A stretch of 13,100 nt of DNA from Cuniculiplasma sp. (GTDB lineage: Archaea > Thermoplasmatota > Thermoplasmata > Thermoplasmatales > Thermoplasmataceae), in the NCBI GenBank assembly GCA_023256455.1, contig JAGDXN010000016.1, positions 1 to 13,100 on the forward strand, in the 5' to 3' direction. Position numbers and translations under genes: made by a program. The notes beneath the pieces are model-generated. The model saw only the letters and a list, made by a program, of their open reading frames with translations, searched no databases and had not been told where the DNA came from. How positions within the stretch are numbered: position 1 is the first letter of the stretch; every line of letters starts with the position of its first letter. Positions 6,954 to 13,100 of this stretch are shown in pieces.

Positions 6954-7745
6954 ATGATACCGAGAGTAATGACCGTCGCAGGTTCAGATTCCGGGGGCGG
7001 TGCGGGCATCCAGGCAGACATAAAAACACTTACATCACTGAATGTTTTTGCCACATCAGTTATTGTCGCACTCACTGCCCAGAACAGCCATGAAGTGACA
7101 GGGATATTGCCAGTAAGTGAGGAATTTGTGGGAAAGCAGATGGATGCCATACTGTCCGATATGGGCACGGACAGTGCAAAGACTGGAATGCTTTTCTCCT
7201 CAGAAATTATTCATACAGTTTACAAAAAATTTGTGCAATATGATGTGAAAAATGTTGTTATTGATCCTGTGATGATATCAAAGTCCGGTGCCATTCTACT
7301 GAAGGATGATGCCCTTAAATCGCTCATGGATGAACTGGGTAAAATTGCAACGCTCATAACCCCCAATATACCGGAAGGGGAAAGGATGAGTGGAATTTCC
7401 ATTAAAAATATGGAAGACAGGATTAGAGCTGCAAGGAAAATTTATGAAATAACTGGTTCCTCTGTTCTTCTAAAGGGCGGCCATTCATCAGGAGATTACT
7501 CCACAGATATTCTTTATACCCATAAGGGTGAAATGGAAATTACAAGAAAGAGGATTCATACGGATAATACCCATGGGACAGGAGACACATATTCATCAGC
7601 CATAGCTGCCTATCTTGCCAGAGGAAAAAACCTGGAAGATTCAGTTAACCTTGCCAGGGATTACCTTCAGGGTGCCATAGAAAATTCCTTCCCCATGGGC
7701 AGGGGATATGGATCACTGTGCCATTTCTGGAAGGATGTGAAGTAG
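6954..7745 (+). CDS. thiD: Hydroxymethylpyrimidine / phosphomethylpyrimidine kinase
   Basis: Phosphorylates HMP and HMP-phosphate to HMP-diphosphate, the pyrimidine precursor of thiamine diphosphate. The 263 residues cover one ribokinase-like domain. The substrate-binding start AGSDSGGGAGIQAD is at 9-22, and DPVMISKSG and LLKGGHSSGDYSTD follow in family order. The anion-hole motif HGTGDT (207-212) supplies catalytic Asp211. There is no C-terminal ThiN domain, which is fused to ThiD in many archaea, so thiamine-phosphate synthase must be encoded elsewhere. The gene directly abuts the ALDH-like gene: TAG ends at 7745 and ATG begins at 7746, so they are almost certainly co-transcribed. Its product would serve the ThDP enzymes encoded nearby (E1, IorA). 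Confidence 0.93.
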   Translation: MIPRVMTVAGSDSGGGAGIQADIKTLTSLNVFATSVIVALTAQNSHEVTGILPVSEEFVGKQMDAILSDMGTDSAKTGMLFSSEIIHTVYKKFVQYDVKNVVIDPVMISKSGAILLKDDALKSLMDELGKIATLITPNIPEGERMSGISIKNMEDRIRAARKIYEITGSSVLLKGGHSSGDYSTDILYTHKGEMEITRKRIHTDNTHGTGDTYSSAIAAYLARGKNLEDSVNLARDYLQGAIENSFPMGRGYGSLCHFWKDVK

Positions 7746-8936
7746 ATGAAGGTTTACAGCAGGTTTGACGGTAGCCCACTTGGAGAAGTGGAGGGATCAT
7801 GGGAAGAAAAGAGGGATGATAAGGGCAGGAATGTTGTAAGCCCAATGAAATGTGGAAAAATATTGATGGAATCTCTGGAAAATTTAAGGAAAAACAGGGA
7901 TATGATCAATATTTACAGCCATGAAACGGGAAAGACCATAAAATCCTGCCAGAGTGAAATTGACAGGGCGATCCTTTACATGGAGGTGACAGGCCTCGGA
8001 TCCATATACAGAAAATTTGGGGATAGATCTGTTCATTCAGGATCATACAGAAAGGAGAAATTTTCATTCATTGATCCATCCATGCCCATTTTTTCCATGG
8101 TACATGAGATAGTTTCCAGTCTGATGGATGGATACAGATTGGGTGTTGTTCATCCTGAAAATGCACCCCTCACATCCATGTATCTTTCTCAGGAGATCTC
8201 TGAAAAATATCCGGTTTTTGAGAGCATTGTTATGGACATAATTGAAAATGATGGGTGCATGGAAAAAAACATTCAAAGGGATGAGGGAGAATTCACAGCA
8301 TGGGGAAATAATAAAAGGATAGATTTTCTTGAAGGAAAATATCCGTTCAAATTTTCCAGGATCAGAACGGATAACTTTCCGGTGGTAATAAGGGCATACT
8401 CCGAAATAGCTCCGGCCGTGGAGAGAATCATGGACATTTCACTGAATTCCATATCCAATTCTGGCCTGAGAGGACAGATTTATATGATACCGGATAAGGA
8501 GTTTGTCTTTTTCAAAAACAGGGTTGGTGAAATGGTTAAAAGAAGGATAGAAAATGCCTTCGGTCCGGAATCTTCCCACAACTATTTCCTGAACAGGGAA
8601 GATACTGAAGATACAAAGAATGAGGTTGCAAAACTTCTCAATTCGGGCTGGGATTATATGGATGAACTTCCCGAAACCGTGCATATAATAACAGATCAGT
8701 ACAGTGAAGAGGGAACTTCATTGAAGGAGGTGGATGGGCCTGTAATTGAGATAATGCATTATGGATCCCTTGCGGACTGCGCAAAAAGACTGGAGAAACT
8801 TCAATTCTCAGACAGAATAGACTTTACAGGAGATTCATCAAACGACTTTGAATATTTGACAGAATATTTTGGAAGCAGTAAAAAAATTATAAGGGGAAAA
8901 ACGCTGAATGAAATTATTTATGATTTCATTCTTTGA
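7746..8936 (+). CDS. Degenerate aldehyde-dehydrogenase-fold protein, probably non-catalytic
   Basis: Physiological function unknown. The 396-codon frame follows the ALDH superfamily along its length. Residues 59-76 (HETGKTIKSCQSEIDRAI) match the ETGKP-x-EVDRA helix. HPENAPLTS (136-144) matches KPSE-x-PLTA. NSGLRG (238-243) followed by a strand and KEFVFF matches the NAGQxC region, and EVDGPVIEI (328-336) matches EEIFGPV. Every catalytic position is changed: the nucleophile Cys is Gly243, the Lys of KPSE is His136, the WNFP Asn is lost around 111-115, and no ELGGK glutamate or GSTxxG NAD motif appears. It is about 90 residues shorter than usual, missing mainly the cofactor half. The frame is open, so it is a pseudoenzyme candidate rather than a pseudogene. 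It abuts thiD and overlaps the 3' end of icd by 11 bp. Confidence 0.7.
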   Translation: MKVYSRFDGSPLGEVEGSWEEKRDDKGRNVVSPMKCGKILMESLENLRKNRDMINIYSHETGKTIKSCQSEIDRAILYMEVTGLGSIYRKFGDRSVHSGSYRKEKFSFIDPSMPIFSMVHEIVSSLMDGYRLGVVHPENAPLTSMYLSQEISEKYPVFESIVMDIIENDGCMEKNIQRDEGEFTAWGNNKRIDFLEGKYPFKFSRIRTDNFPVVIRAYSEIAPAVERIMDISLNSISNSGLRGQIYMIPDKEFVFFKNRVGEMVKRRIENAFGPESSHNYFLNREDTEDTKNEVAKLLNSGWDYMDELPETVHIITDQYSEEGTSLKEVDGPVIEIMHYGSLADCAKRLEKLQFSDRIDFTGDSSNDFEYLTEYFGSSKKIIRGKTLNEIIYDFIL

Positions 8937-10140
8937 CTTTTTTCATTCTCTTTATGATTTCGTCTGCGAATTCTGAGCATTTCAGTGCCTTAATATTTAT
9001 CACCCTGGCAATATCCTGAGTGACCTTCTGATCCCTGTAGCATTCTGTAACCGCTCTGTCCAAAATTTCCGCAGCCTCATGCCATCCCATGTGGTCAAGC
9101 ATCATTACGCCAGACAGAATCAGGGATGTTGGGTTTGCCACATCCATGCCTGCATATTTTGGTGCTGTTCCATGCACAGCCTCAAATATGGCATATATGT
9201 CACCGATATTTGCTCCAGGGGCAATACCTATACCTCCAACCTGTGCGGCAAGGGCATCAGAGAGGAAATCACCAATAAGATTGGGCGTTGCTATAACATC
9301 ATACTCTGCAGTTCTTGTAAGAACCTGCTGGAACATATTGTCTGCAATACGATCCTTCATAACGATCTTTCCAGAAAATGCATCAGGATTCTGCAGATAT
9401 TCCTCTTCCCTGACTGTCATATTTCCAAACTCATTTTTTGCAACCTCATATCCCCAGTCCTTGAATGCACCCTCTGTGTATTTCATAATGTTTCCCTTAT
9501 GCACAAGGGTAACGCTCCTTCTCCTGTTTGCGATGGCGAACTCTATGGCCTTCCTTACGAGCCTCTGACTCTTAAACCTGCTTATGGGCTTTATTCCTAT
9601 TCCCGTGTCATCAGATAGATCAACGTTGAACTGTGAGTTCAGGAACTGCCTTATCTTCTTTGCCTCCTCTGAATCGTATTTCCATTCAATTCCTGCATAA
9701 AGATCCTCTGTGTTTTCCCTGAAAACGACCATGTTCATATTTTCGGGATGGGTAACAGGTGAAGGCACTCCGGGGAAATATTTTACCGGTCTGACGTTTG
9801 CGTATAGATCAAAATGCTGCCTCAATGTCACATTAAGGCTTCTGAATCCCTGGCCAACGGGGGTTGTTAATGGCCCCTTAATAGATATGACACATTTTGA
9901 CAGCTGATCAAGGGATTGCTGGGGAAGATGCTTTCCCGTCTTCTCATAGGCCTCCTCTCCTGCCTGTATCTTCTCCCATTCTATGGATTTTGAGCCCCCA
10001 TAGGCAATTTCCAGTGATGCATTTACGGTGTCAATCATTGCTGAGGTTATATCGGGACCTATTCCATCTCCCTCTATGTATCCTATTGTTGGCTTATCTG
10101 GAATTTTCAGTTTTCCATTATCAATTGTGATATATGACAT
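8926..10140 (-). CDS. icd: Isocitrate dehydrogenase (NADP-type)
   Basis: Oxidatively decarboxylates isocitrate to 2-oxoglutarate in the citric acid cycle. Its 404 residues are close to the 416 of E. coli Icd. EGDGIGPD is at 23-30. The isocitrate site is Arg100-Ser101-x-Asn103 with Arg107, Arg117 and Arg141 (FRENTEDLYAGIEW). Lys215 lies in HKGNIMKYTEGAFKDWGY. Metal-binding Asp291 and Asp295 are in NLIGDFLSD. HGTAPKYAG (323-331) provides Lys328 and Tyr329, equivalent to the residues that bind the NADP 2'-phosphate in E. coli; the later E. coli Tyr391 position is Gln375 while Arg379 is kept, so NADP preference is likely but not certain. It has its own promoter and starts at ATG 10140 without an obvious ribosome-binding site. 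Confidence 0.94.
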   Translation of the reverse strand: MSYITIDNGKLKIPDKPTIGYIEGDGIGPDITSAMIDTVNASLEIAYGGSKSIEWEKIQAGEEAYEKTGKHLPQQSLDQLSKCVISIKGPLTTPVGQGFRSLNVTLRQHFDLYANVRPVKYFPGVPSPVTHPENMNMVVFRENTEDLYAGIEWKYDSEEAKKIRQFLNSQFNVDLSDDTGIGIKPISRFKSQRLVRKAIEFAIANRRRSVTLVHKGNIMKYTEGAFKDWGYEVAKNEFGNMTVREEEYLQNPDAFSGKIVMKDRIADNMFQQVLTRTAEYDVIATPNLIGDFLSDALAAQVGGIGIAPGANIGDIYAIFEAVHGTAPKYAGMDVANPTSLILSGVMMLDHMGWHEAAEILDRAVTECYRDQKVTQDIARVINIKALKCSEFADEIIKRMKKVKE

Positions 10141-10177
10141 ATTTCCATAATGACTATTTCAATGAAAACCTTTTAGA

Positions 10178-10187
10178 TAATATATAC
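10178..10187 (-). promoter_or_regulatory. TATA box for icd
   Basis: On the minus strand this reads GTATATATTA, about 43 nt before the icd ATG, predicting a start near 10157 and a leader of roughly 15-20 nt. No GGTGA motif is seen in that leader. The gap between icd and the SRPBCC-like gene (10141-10273) shows no other gene. Confidence 0.5.
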
Positions 10188-10244
10188 CTGCATCAGTACA
10201 GTTCAGAAATTCTATCCTTTAATAATGATTCCACAAATGGAACA

Positions 10245-10266
10245 TTTTAAAAATTTTTAAAAAAAT
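10245..10266 (-). terminator. Oligo-T terminator of the SRPBCC-like gene
   Basis: Just downstream of the stop codon at 10274 the minus strand reads as T7, A5, T5 and TAAAA runs, the oligo-T pattern that ends archaeal transcripts. A small inverted repeat (TTCCA-CAAA-TGGAA at 10229-10242) follows and may contribute. The element also insulates the icd promoter lying further along the same strand. Confidence 0.4.
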
Positions 10267-10273
10267 GGTTCAA

Positions 10274-10726
10274 CTATTTTCTGCCATTTTTTCCAAGGGT
10301 CGTGAAATCGAAATCCTCTATTTTTTTGATTCCCTCATTTAAGATTTCATCCACGGTTTCCACAAACTCATCCCTCACGATTTTATCACCCATCAAATAG
10401 GCAGTATCCATCCTTGCCGTCAGTGATATGAGGGAATTTGATCCCCTATCATTATAAATTGCAAAATTCATCATGAAATAACCGGGTGAAGATTTGTCGC
10501 TCTGATATATTATGGCATCCTCATTTTCTGATACTGTGAATAGAAAACTGTTCTCCCTTGAAATCCCGAACTTCTTCCATGTAAATGTTATTCTGTATTG
10601 ATCATCCTTTTCGTGGTCAATGAACGTTACATTTCCATGTTCCATGAATCTTAAGGGATTCCTGAGCAATTCCCTGCATGATTTTGTGTCCATTTCAACC
10701 TTTTTCTTAGTTCTGTGCTCGATCAA
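10274..10726 (-). CDS. SRPBCC (START/Bet v 1-like) fold protein, STK_08120-like
   Basis: Function unknown; the fold suggests binding of a hydrophobic ligand. The 150 residues show an SRPBCC order: a first strand (about 5-14), a helix region LRNPLRFMEHG, a run of strands alternating with turns (32-110: NVTFIDH, YRITFTWKKFG, DAIIYQSD, NFAIYND, SLISLTARMDT), and a long C-terminal helix (118-141, ending EILNEGIKKIEDF). It resembles small crenarchaeal/Thermoplasmatales proteins of the STK_08120 type; this is recalled similarity. The start is TTG at 10726: GTGAT lies five bases upstream, a TATA box about 40 nt upstream gives a short leader, and the alternative ATG at 10693 would delete the first beta strand. 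There is no signal peptide or membrane segment, so it should be cytoplasmic. Confidence 0.7.
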   Translation of the reverse strand: MIEHRTKKKVEMDTKSCRELLRNPLRFMEHGNVTFIDHEKDDQYRITFTWKKFGISRENSFLFTVSENEDAIIYQSDKSSPGYFMMNFAIYNDRGSNSLISLTARMDTAYLMGDKIVRDEFVETVDEILNEGIKKIEDFDFTTLGKNGRK

Positions 10727-10760
10727 TTTAAATCACAGTGGAATATTGAATGATACACAT

Positions 10761-10771
10761 AAAATATATAC
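10761..10771 (-). promoter_or_regulatory. TATA box for the SRPBCC-like gene
   Basis: The minus strand reads GTATATATTTT, centred about 40 nt before the TTG start at 10726, predicting a leader of roughly 14 nt that contains the GTGAT site. The intergenic stretch 10727-10938 (212 bases) otherwise holds only the purA promoter; open frames there are about ten codons or less. Confidence 0.45.
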
Positions 10772-10903
10772 TTTACAGATAAGGTATATTTCGAAATAAC
10801 TGTTCAAATATATGGCACCGGCCTGCAAATCACAGTATGCATAATATGTGGAAACAGGGAATGAATTAATCAAAGCAATTAAGTAATCCTTTCATAGCAA
10901 ACC

Positions 10904-10913
10904 TAATTAATAC
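10904..10913 (+). promoter_or_regulatory. TATA-like box for purA
   Basis: TAATTAATAC is centred about 30 nt before the purA ATG, preceded by AAACC as a possible BRE. No Shine-Dalgarno site lies upstream of the ATG (CTGTATTTACATG), suggesting a leaderless or nearly leaderless message. Confidence 0.4.
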
Positions 10914-10938
10914 ATGAAAGAAATACCACTGTATTTAC

Positions 10939-12210
10939 ATGAGAAATCTTGTTTTGGGTCTGCAGTTTGGAGACGAGGGGAAGGGAAAGATAACGGATTT
11001 TATATCCCAGGAGGATTCTGTCCTTGTAAGATATAATGGTGGAACAAACGCCGGGCACACTGTTGTGACCGGCAAGGGAAAGTTTAAATTCCACCTTCTT
11101 CCCGCAGGTTCACTTAAGGCTGAAAGCATCGTTCTTGGCAATGGCATGGTCATTGACCCGGAAGCCCTGGTTAAGGAGATTGGGGATGTGCTTGTGGAAA
11201 ATCCAAAACTCCATATATACATAAGTTCAGCTGCACACGTTGTAACAAGAATGCATAAGTTCATGGATGGGGCGCAGGAAAGGATGAGAGGGGACATGAA
11301 GATTGGAACCACGTCCCATGGCATTGGCCCAACCTATGAGGAAAAATATTCAAGAAATGGCATAAGAATTGAGGATCTTGAGGATGAAAACAGGATTCTG
11401 AGAAAACTCAAATTCATAAGGGAATTGAGGAGTTCTGAACTTCAGGATTCACCCTTTGATGACATTGAGCTGGAAAAAATAGCCCGGGAATTACATGAAA
11501 AATGGAACTATTTCAGCAAATATGTGACAAGGACAGAATATTTTCTTATGGATTCTGTTAACAATAACAGGCACATGGTCTTTGAAGGCGGTCATGGTAC
11601 GCTTTTAGACATAGATTTCGGGACCTATCCTTACGTGACGTCATCAAATACCATATCAGGGGCACTTCATACGGGAAGCGGCATATCCCTCAGGAAGATC
11701 CAAAGGATCATTGGCGTTGTAAAGGCATACACGTCCAGAGTTGGAGAGGGGCCATTCCCAACGGAACTTCACGGCCAGGAGGCAGACAGGCTTAGAGAGG
11801 CAGGGGGAGAATATGGAACAACCACAGGAAGGCCCAGGAGAGTGGGGTGGCTTGACATACCTCTGGTTAACTATGCCGCCAACCTCAATGATGTGGATGA
11901 AATATCCATAACAAAGCTTGATGTACTTGGGGAATTTAAAACCATAAGGATATGCAAATCCTATGGTAAAAACGTGAAGATTCCTGTGGATGCCCTTCTT
12001 GGGAAGGCTGTGGCTGAACCGGAATACATTGAAATGGACAGCTGGGGCAAGATGAGCGAAAGCGAAATAAGGCATATTGTGGAAACTGGATATGAAGCCG
12101 TTCCCCCGGAAATGAAGGATTACGTTTCAATGGTTGAAAAGCTCACCGGAAAGCCCGTGAAGGTAATTTCCATAGGCCAGATCAGAGAGAGTACTGTTGT
12201 GAGAAAATAA
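10939..12210 (+). CDS. purA: Adenylosuccinate synthetase
   Basis: Joins IMP and aspartate using GTP to form adenylosuccinate, the first committed step to AMP. The N-terminal phosphate loop is QFGDEGKGK (9-17), with catalytic Asp12; the second catalytic residue His40 is in NGGTNAGHTVV. Further family signatures are GTTSHGIGPTYEEKYSRNGIR, FEGGHGTLLDIDFGTYPYVTSS, the GTTTGRPRRVGWLD segment that binds aspartate and IMP, and TKLDVL near the guanine site. At 423 residues it has the bacterial-length architecture, not the shorter (about 340 residues) form found in some hyperthermophilic archaea. It is monocistronic or leads into iorA after a 52 bp gap that has its own TATA-like element. Confidence 0.96.
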   Translation: MRNLVLGLQFGDEGKGKITDFISQEDSVLVRYNGGTNAGHTVVTGKGKFKFHLLPAGSLKAESIVLGNGMVIDPEALVKEIGDVLVENPKLHIYISSAAHVVTRMHKFMDGAQERMRGDMKIGTTSHGIGPTYEEKYSRNGIRIEDLEDENRILRKLKFIRELRSSELQDSPFDDIELEKIARELHEKWNYFSKYVTRTEYFLMDSVNNNRHMVFEGGHGTLLDIDFGTYPYVTSSNTISGALHTGSGISLRKIQRIIGVVKAYTSRVGEGPFPTELHGQEADRLREAGGEYGTTTGRPRRVGWLDIPLVNYAANLNDVDEISITKLDVLGEFKTIRICKSYGKNVKIPVDALLGKAVAEPEYIEMDSWGKMSESEIRHIVETGYEAVPPEMKDYVSMVEKLTGKPVKVISIGQIRESTVVRK

Positions 12211-12232
12211 TACCAGATATGTAAGGCATGGA

Positions 12233-12241
12233 TTAAAAGTA
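12233..12241 (+). promoter_or_regulatory. TATA-like element for iorA
   Basis: TTAAAAGTA is centred about 26 nt before the iorA ATG at 12263, the distance expected for a leaderless archaeal transcript. No T-run terminator separates it from purA, so partial read-through is possible. Confidence 0.35.
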
Positions 12242-12262
12242 TGAAAGCTGCATGATTAATTC

Positions 12263-13100
12263 ATGTCATTCTTAAAAAATATTCTTTCAGATTCAGGCAA
12301 TGTGATGCTTCTCCTTGGAAATGAGGCCATTGCAAGGGGAGCCATGGAATCGGGCGTTGGTTTTGCAGCAACCTATCCTGGAACACCCTCAAGCGAAGTT
12401 GGGGAGGTTTTGATGAAGGTAGCCCCAGAGTGTGGAATGTATTTCCAGTATTCCATCAATGAAAAGGTTGCCTATGAAATGGCATATGGTGCCTCCCTTG
12501 CGGGAAAGAGAAGTTTTGTGTTTATGAAGCATGTGGGATTGAATGTTGCTGCCGATCCCTTTGTAACATCCCTGTATACTGGAATAAATGGTGGCATGGT
12601 TGTCATGACAGCAGATGATCCATCCATGTTTTCATCCCAGAATGAACAGGACAACAGAAGATATGCAGATCTGGCCCACGCCCCCATGATTGAGCCATCC
12701 GATCCCCAGGAGGCCAAGGATTTTCTCAAAATCGCCTATATACTCAGTGAAAAATATTCTTTGCCTGTATTGTTCAGGACAACAACCAGGGTGAGCCATA
12801 TGAGGGCCCCTGTTGTTTTCGGAGAAAGGATCAAACCGGAATCGATGGAAGTGAGAATAAAGGATAAAAGAAACAGGTTCAGCTCAGTACCATCCAATGC
12901 AAGGAAACTGAAGCCAGAACTGACTCATAAAATGGCCCTCCTTTCTGATGATAGTGAGTTCAATTCATTGAATAGGATTGAGAACTTTCCCGGGAGTAAG
13001 TTTGGAATCATAACCTCCGGTGCATCCTACAATTATGTAAAGGATTCCCTTGATTCAGCAGGAATATGTGCAAATATACTCAAACTTGGCCTGACCAATC
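12263..13100 (+). CDS. iorA: Indolepyruvate:ferredoxin oxidoreductase, alpha subunit (5' part, runs off the window)
   Basis: Oxidatively decarboxylates aryl pyruvates from aromatic amino acids to aryl-acyl-CoA, reducing ferredoxin; ThDP- and Fe-S-dependent, working with IorB. The frame is open from ATG 12263 to the window edge (279 codons) against about 600 for the full family, so the C-terminal ThDP and ferredoxin-like cluster domains lie outside. Visible family hallmarks are LLLGNEAIARGAMESGVGF (17-35), ATYPGTPSSEVGE (36-48), the NEKVAYEMAYGASLAGKRS segment and MKHVGLNVAADP, followed by DDPSMFSSQNEQDNR. These belong to the pyrimidine-binding and adjacent domains of the 2-oxoacid oxidoreductase superfamily. 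An internal ATG at 12305 (MLLLGNEA) is an alternative start. IorB is not in view. Confidence 0.92.
   Translation, partial: MSFLKNILSDSGNVMLLLGNEAIARGAMESGVGFAATYPGTPSSEVGEVLMKVAPECGMYFQYSINEKVAYEMAYGASLAGKRSFVFMKHVGLNVAADPFVTSLYTGINGGMVVMTADDPSMFSSQNEQDNRRYADLAHAPMIEPSDPQEAKDFLKIAYILSEKYSLPVLFRTTTRVSHMRAPVVFGERIKPESMEVRIKDKRNRFSSVPSNARKLKPELTHKMALLSDDSEFNSLNRIENFPGSKFGIITSGASYNYVKDSLDSAGICANILKLGLTN

Noticed and set aside
7746..8936. Interpreting the ALDH-like gene as a decaying pseudogene
   Set aside because: The 396-codon frame has no internal stop or frameshift, its codon use is like that of its neighbours, and it abuts thiD exactly; loss of catalytic residues with an open frame points to a pseudoenzyme.
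9079..9618. Long plus-strand open frames (179 and 159 codons, the second at 9089-9568) antisense to icd
   Set aside because: They lie wholly inside the well-supported icd gene, their translations show no family signature and look like reverse-frame residue composition, and no promoter or ribosome-binding site precedes them.
10727..10938. Possible small genes or RNA in the 212-base gap before purA
   Set aside because: The ATG-initiated frames are about ten codons or less and no stable stem pattern is evident; the AT-rich boxes are explained as promoters of the flanking divergent genes.
12472..12729. Minus-strand open frame of 85 codons
   Set aside because: It is antisense to iorA, whose motifs are clear across this stretch; it has no start signals of its own.
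1..13100. Mobile elements, CRISPR arrays, phage or defence genes
   Set aside because: No transposase or integrase motifs, no regularly spaced repeats, and no terminal inverted repeats were seen; the content is metabolic throughout. The tRNA gene shows no visible attachment-site duplication within the window.

Overview
The window looks like chromosomal DNA from an archaeon of the order Thermoplasmatales (Thermoplasma, Ferroplasma, Cuniculiplasma and relatives). The evidence is a tRNA gene without an encoded CCA end, TATA boxes about 25 nt ahead of first genes, first genes that mostly lack a Shine-Dalgarno site while internal operon genes carry GGTGA, heavy use of AGG/AGA and ATA codons, and a four-subunit 2-oxoacid dehydrogenase operon of the kind known from Thermoplasma. 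The genus cannot be fixed from the sequence alone. Gene density is very high, there is no gap over 300 bases, and I see no mobile element, CRISPR array or prophage.

Layout. A tRNA-Ile(GAT) gene on the minus strand (39-112) is followed by a six-gene plus-strand operon at 267-6402: lipoyl synthase (lipA), E1 alpha, E1 beta, E2, E3 (dihydrolipoamide dehydrogenase) and octanoyltransferase (lipB). The operon encodes a lipoyl-dependent 2-oxoacid dehydrogenase complex together with both enzymes of de novo lipoylation. A small membrane protein (6399-6839, minus) converges on it with overlapping stop codons. Divergently from that gene, thiD (6954-7745) is followed with no gap by a degenerate aldehyde-dehydrogenase-like protein lacking all recognisable catalytic residues (7746-8936). 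Isocitrate dehydrogenase (8926-10140, minus) converges on it with an 11 nt overlap. Upstream of icd lies a small SRPBCC-like protein (10274-10726, minus). Then come purA (10939-12210, plus) and the 5' part of iorA, indolepyruvate:ferredoxin oxidoreductase alpha subunit, which runs off the right edge.

How the genes fit together. The operon oxidises 2-oxoacids to acyl-CoA (branched-chain type by E1 sequence) and makes its own lipoyl cofactor. IorA would oxidise aryl 2-oxoacids with ferredoxin instead. ThiD supplies the pyrimidine half of thiamine diphosphate, which both E1 and IorA need. Isocitrate dehydrogenase belongs to the citric acid cycle. Most of the window is therefore central metabolism. 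The less ordinary points are the LipA/LipB pair in an archaeon, the catalytically dead ALDH-fold protein, and three gene junctions where the Shine-Dalgarno site is built from the upstream gene's last Arg codon plus stop (AGG-TGA).
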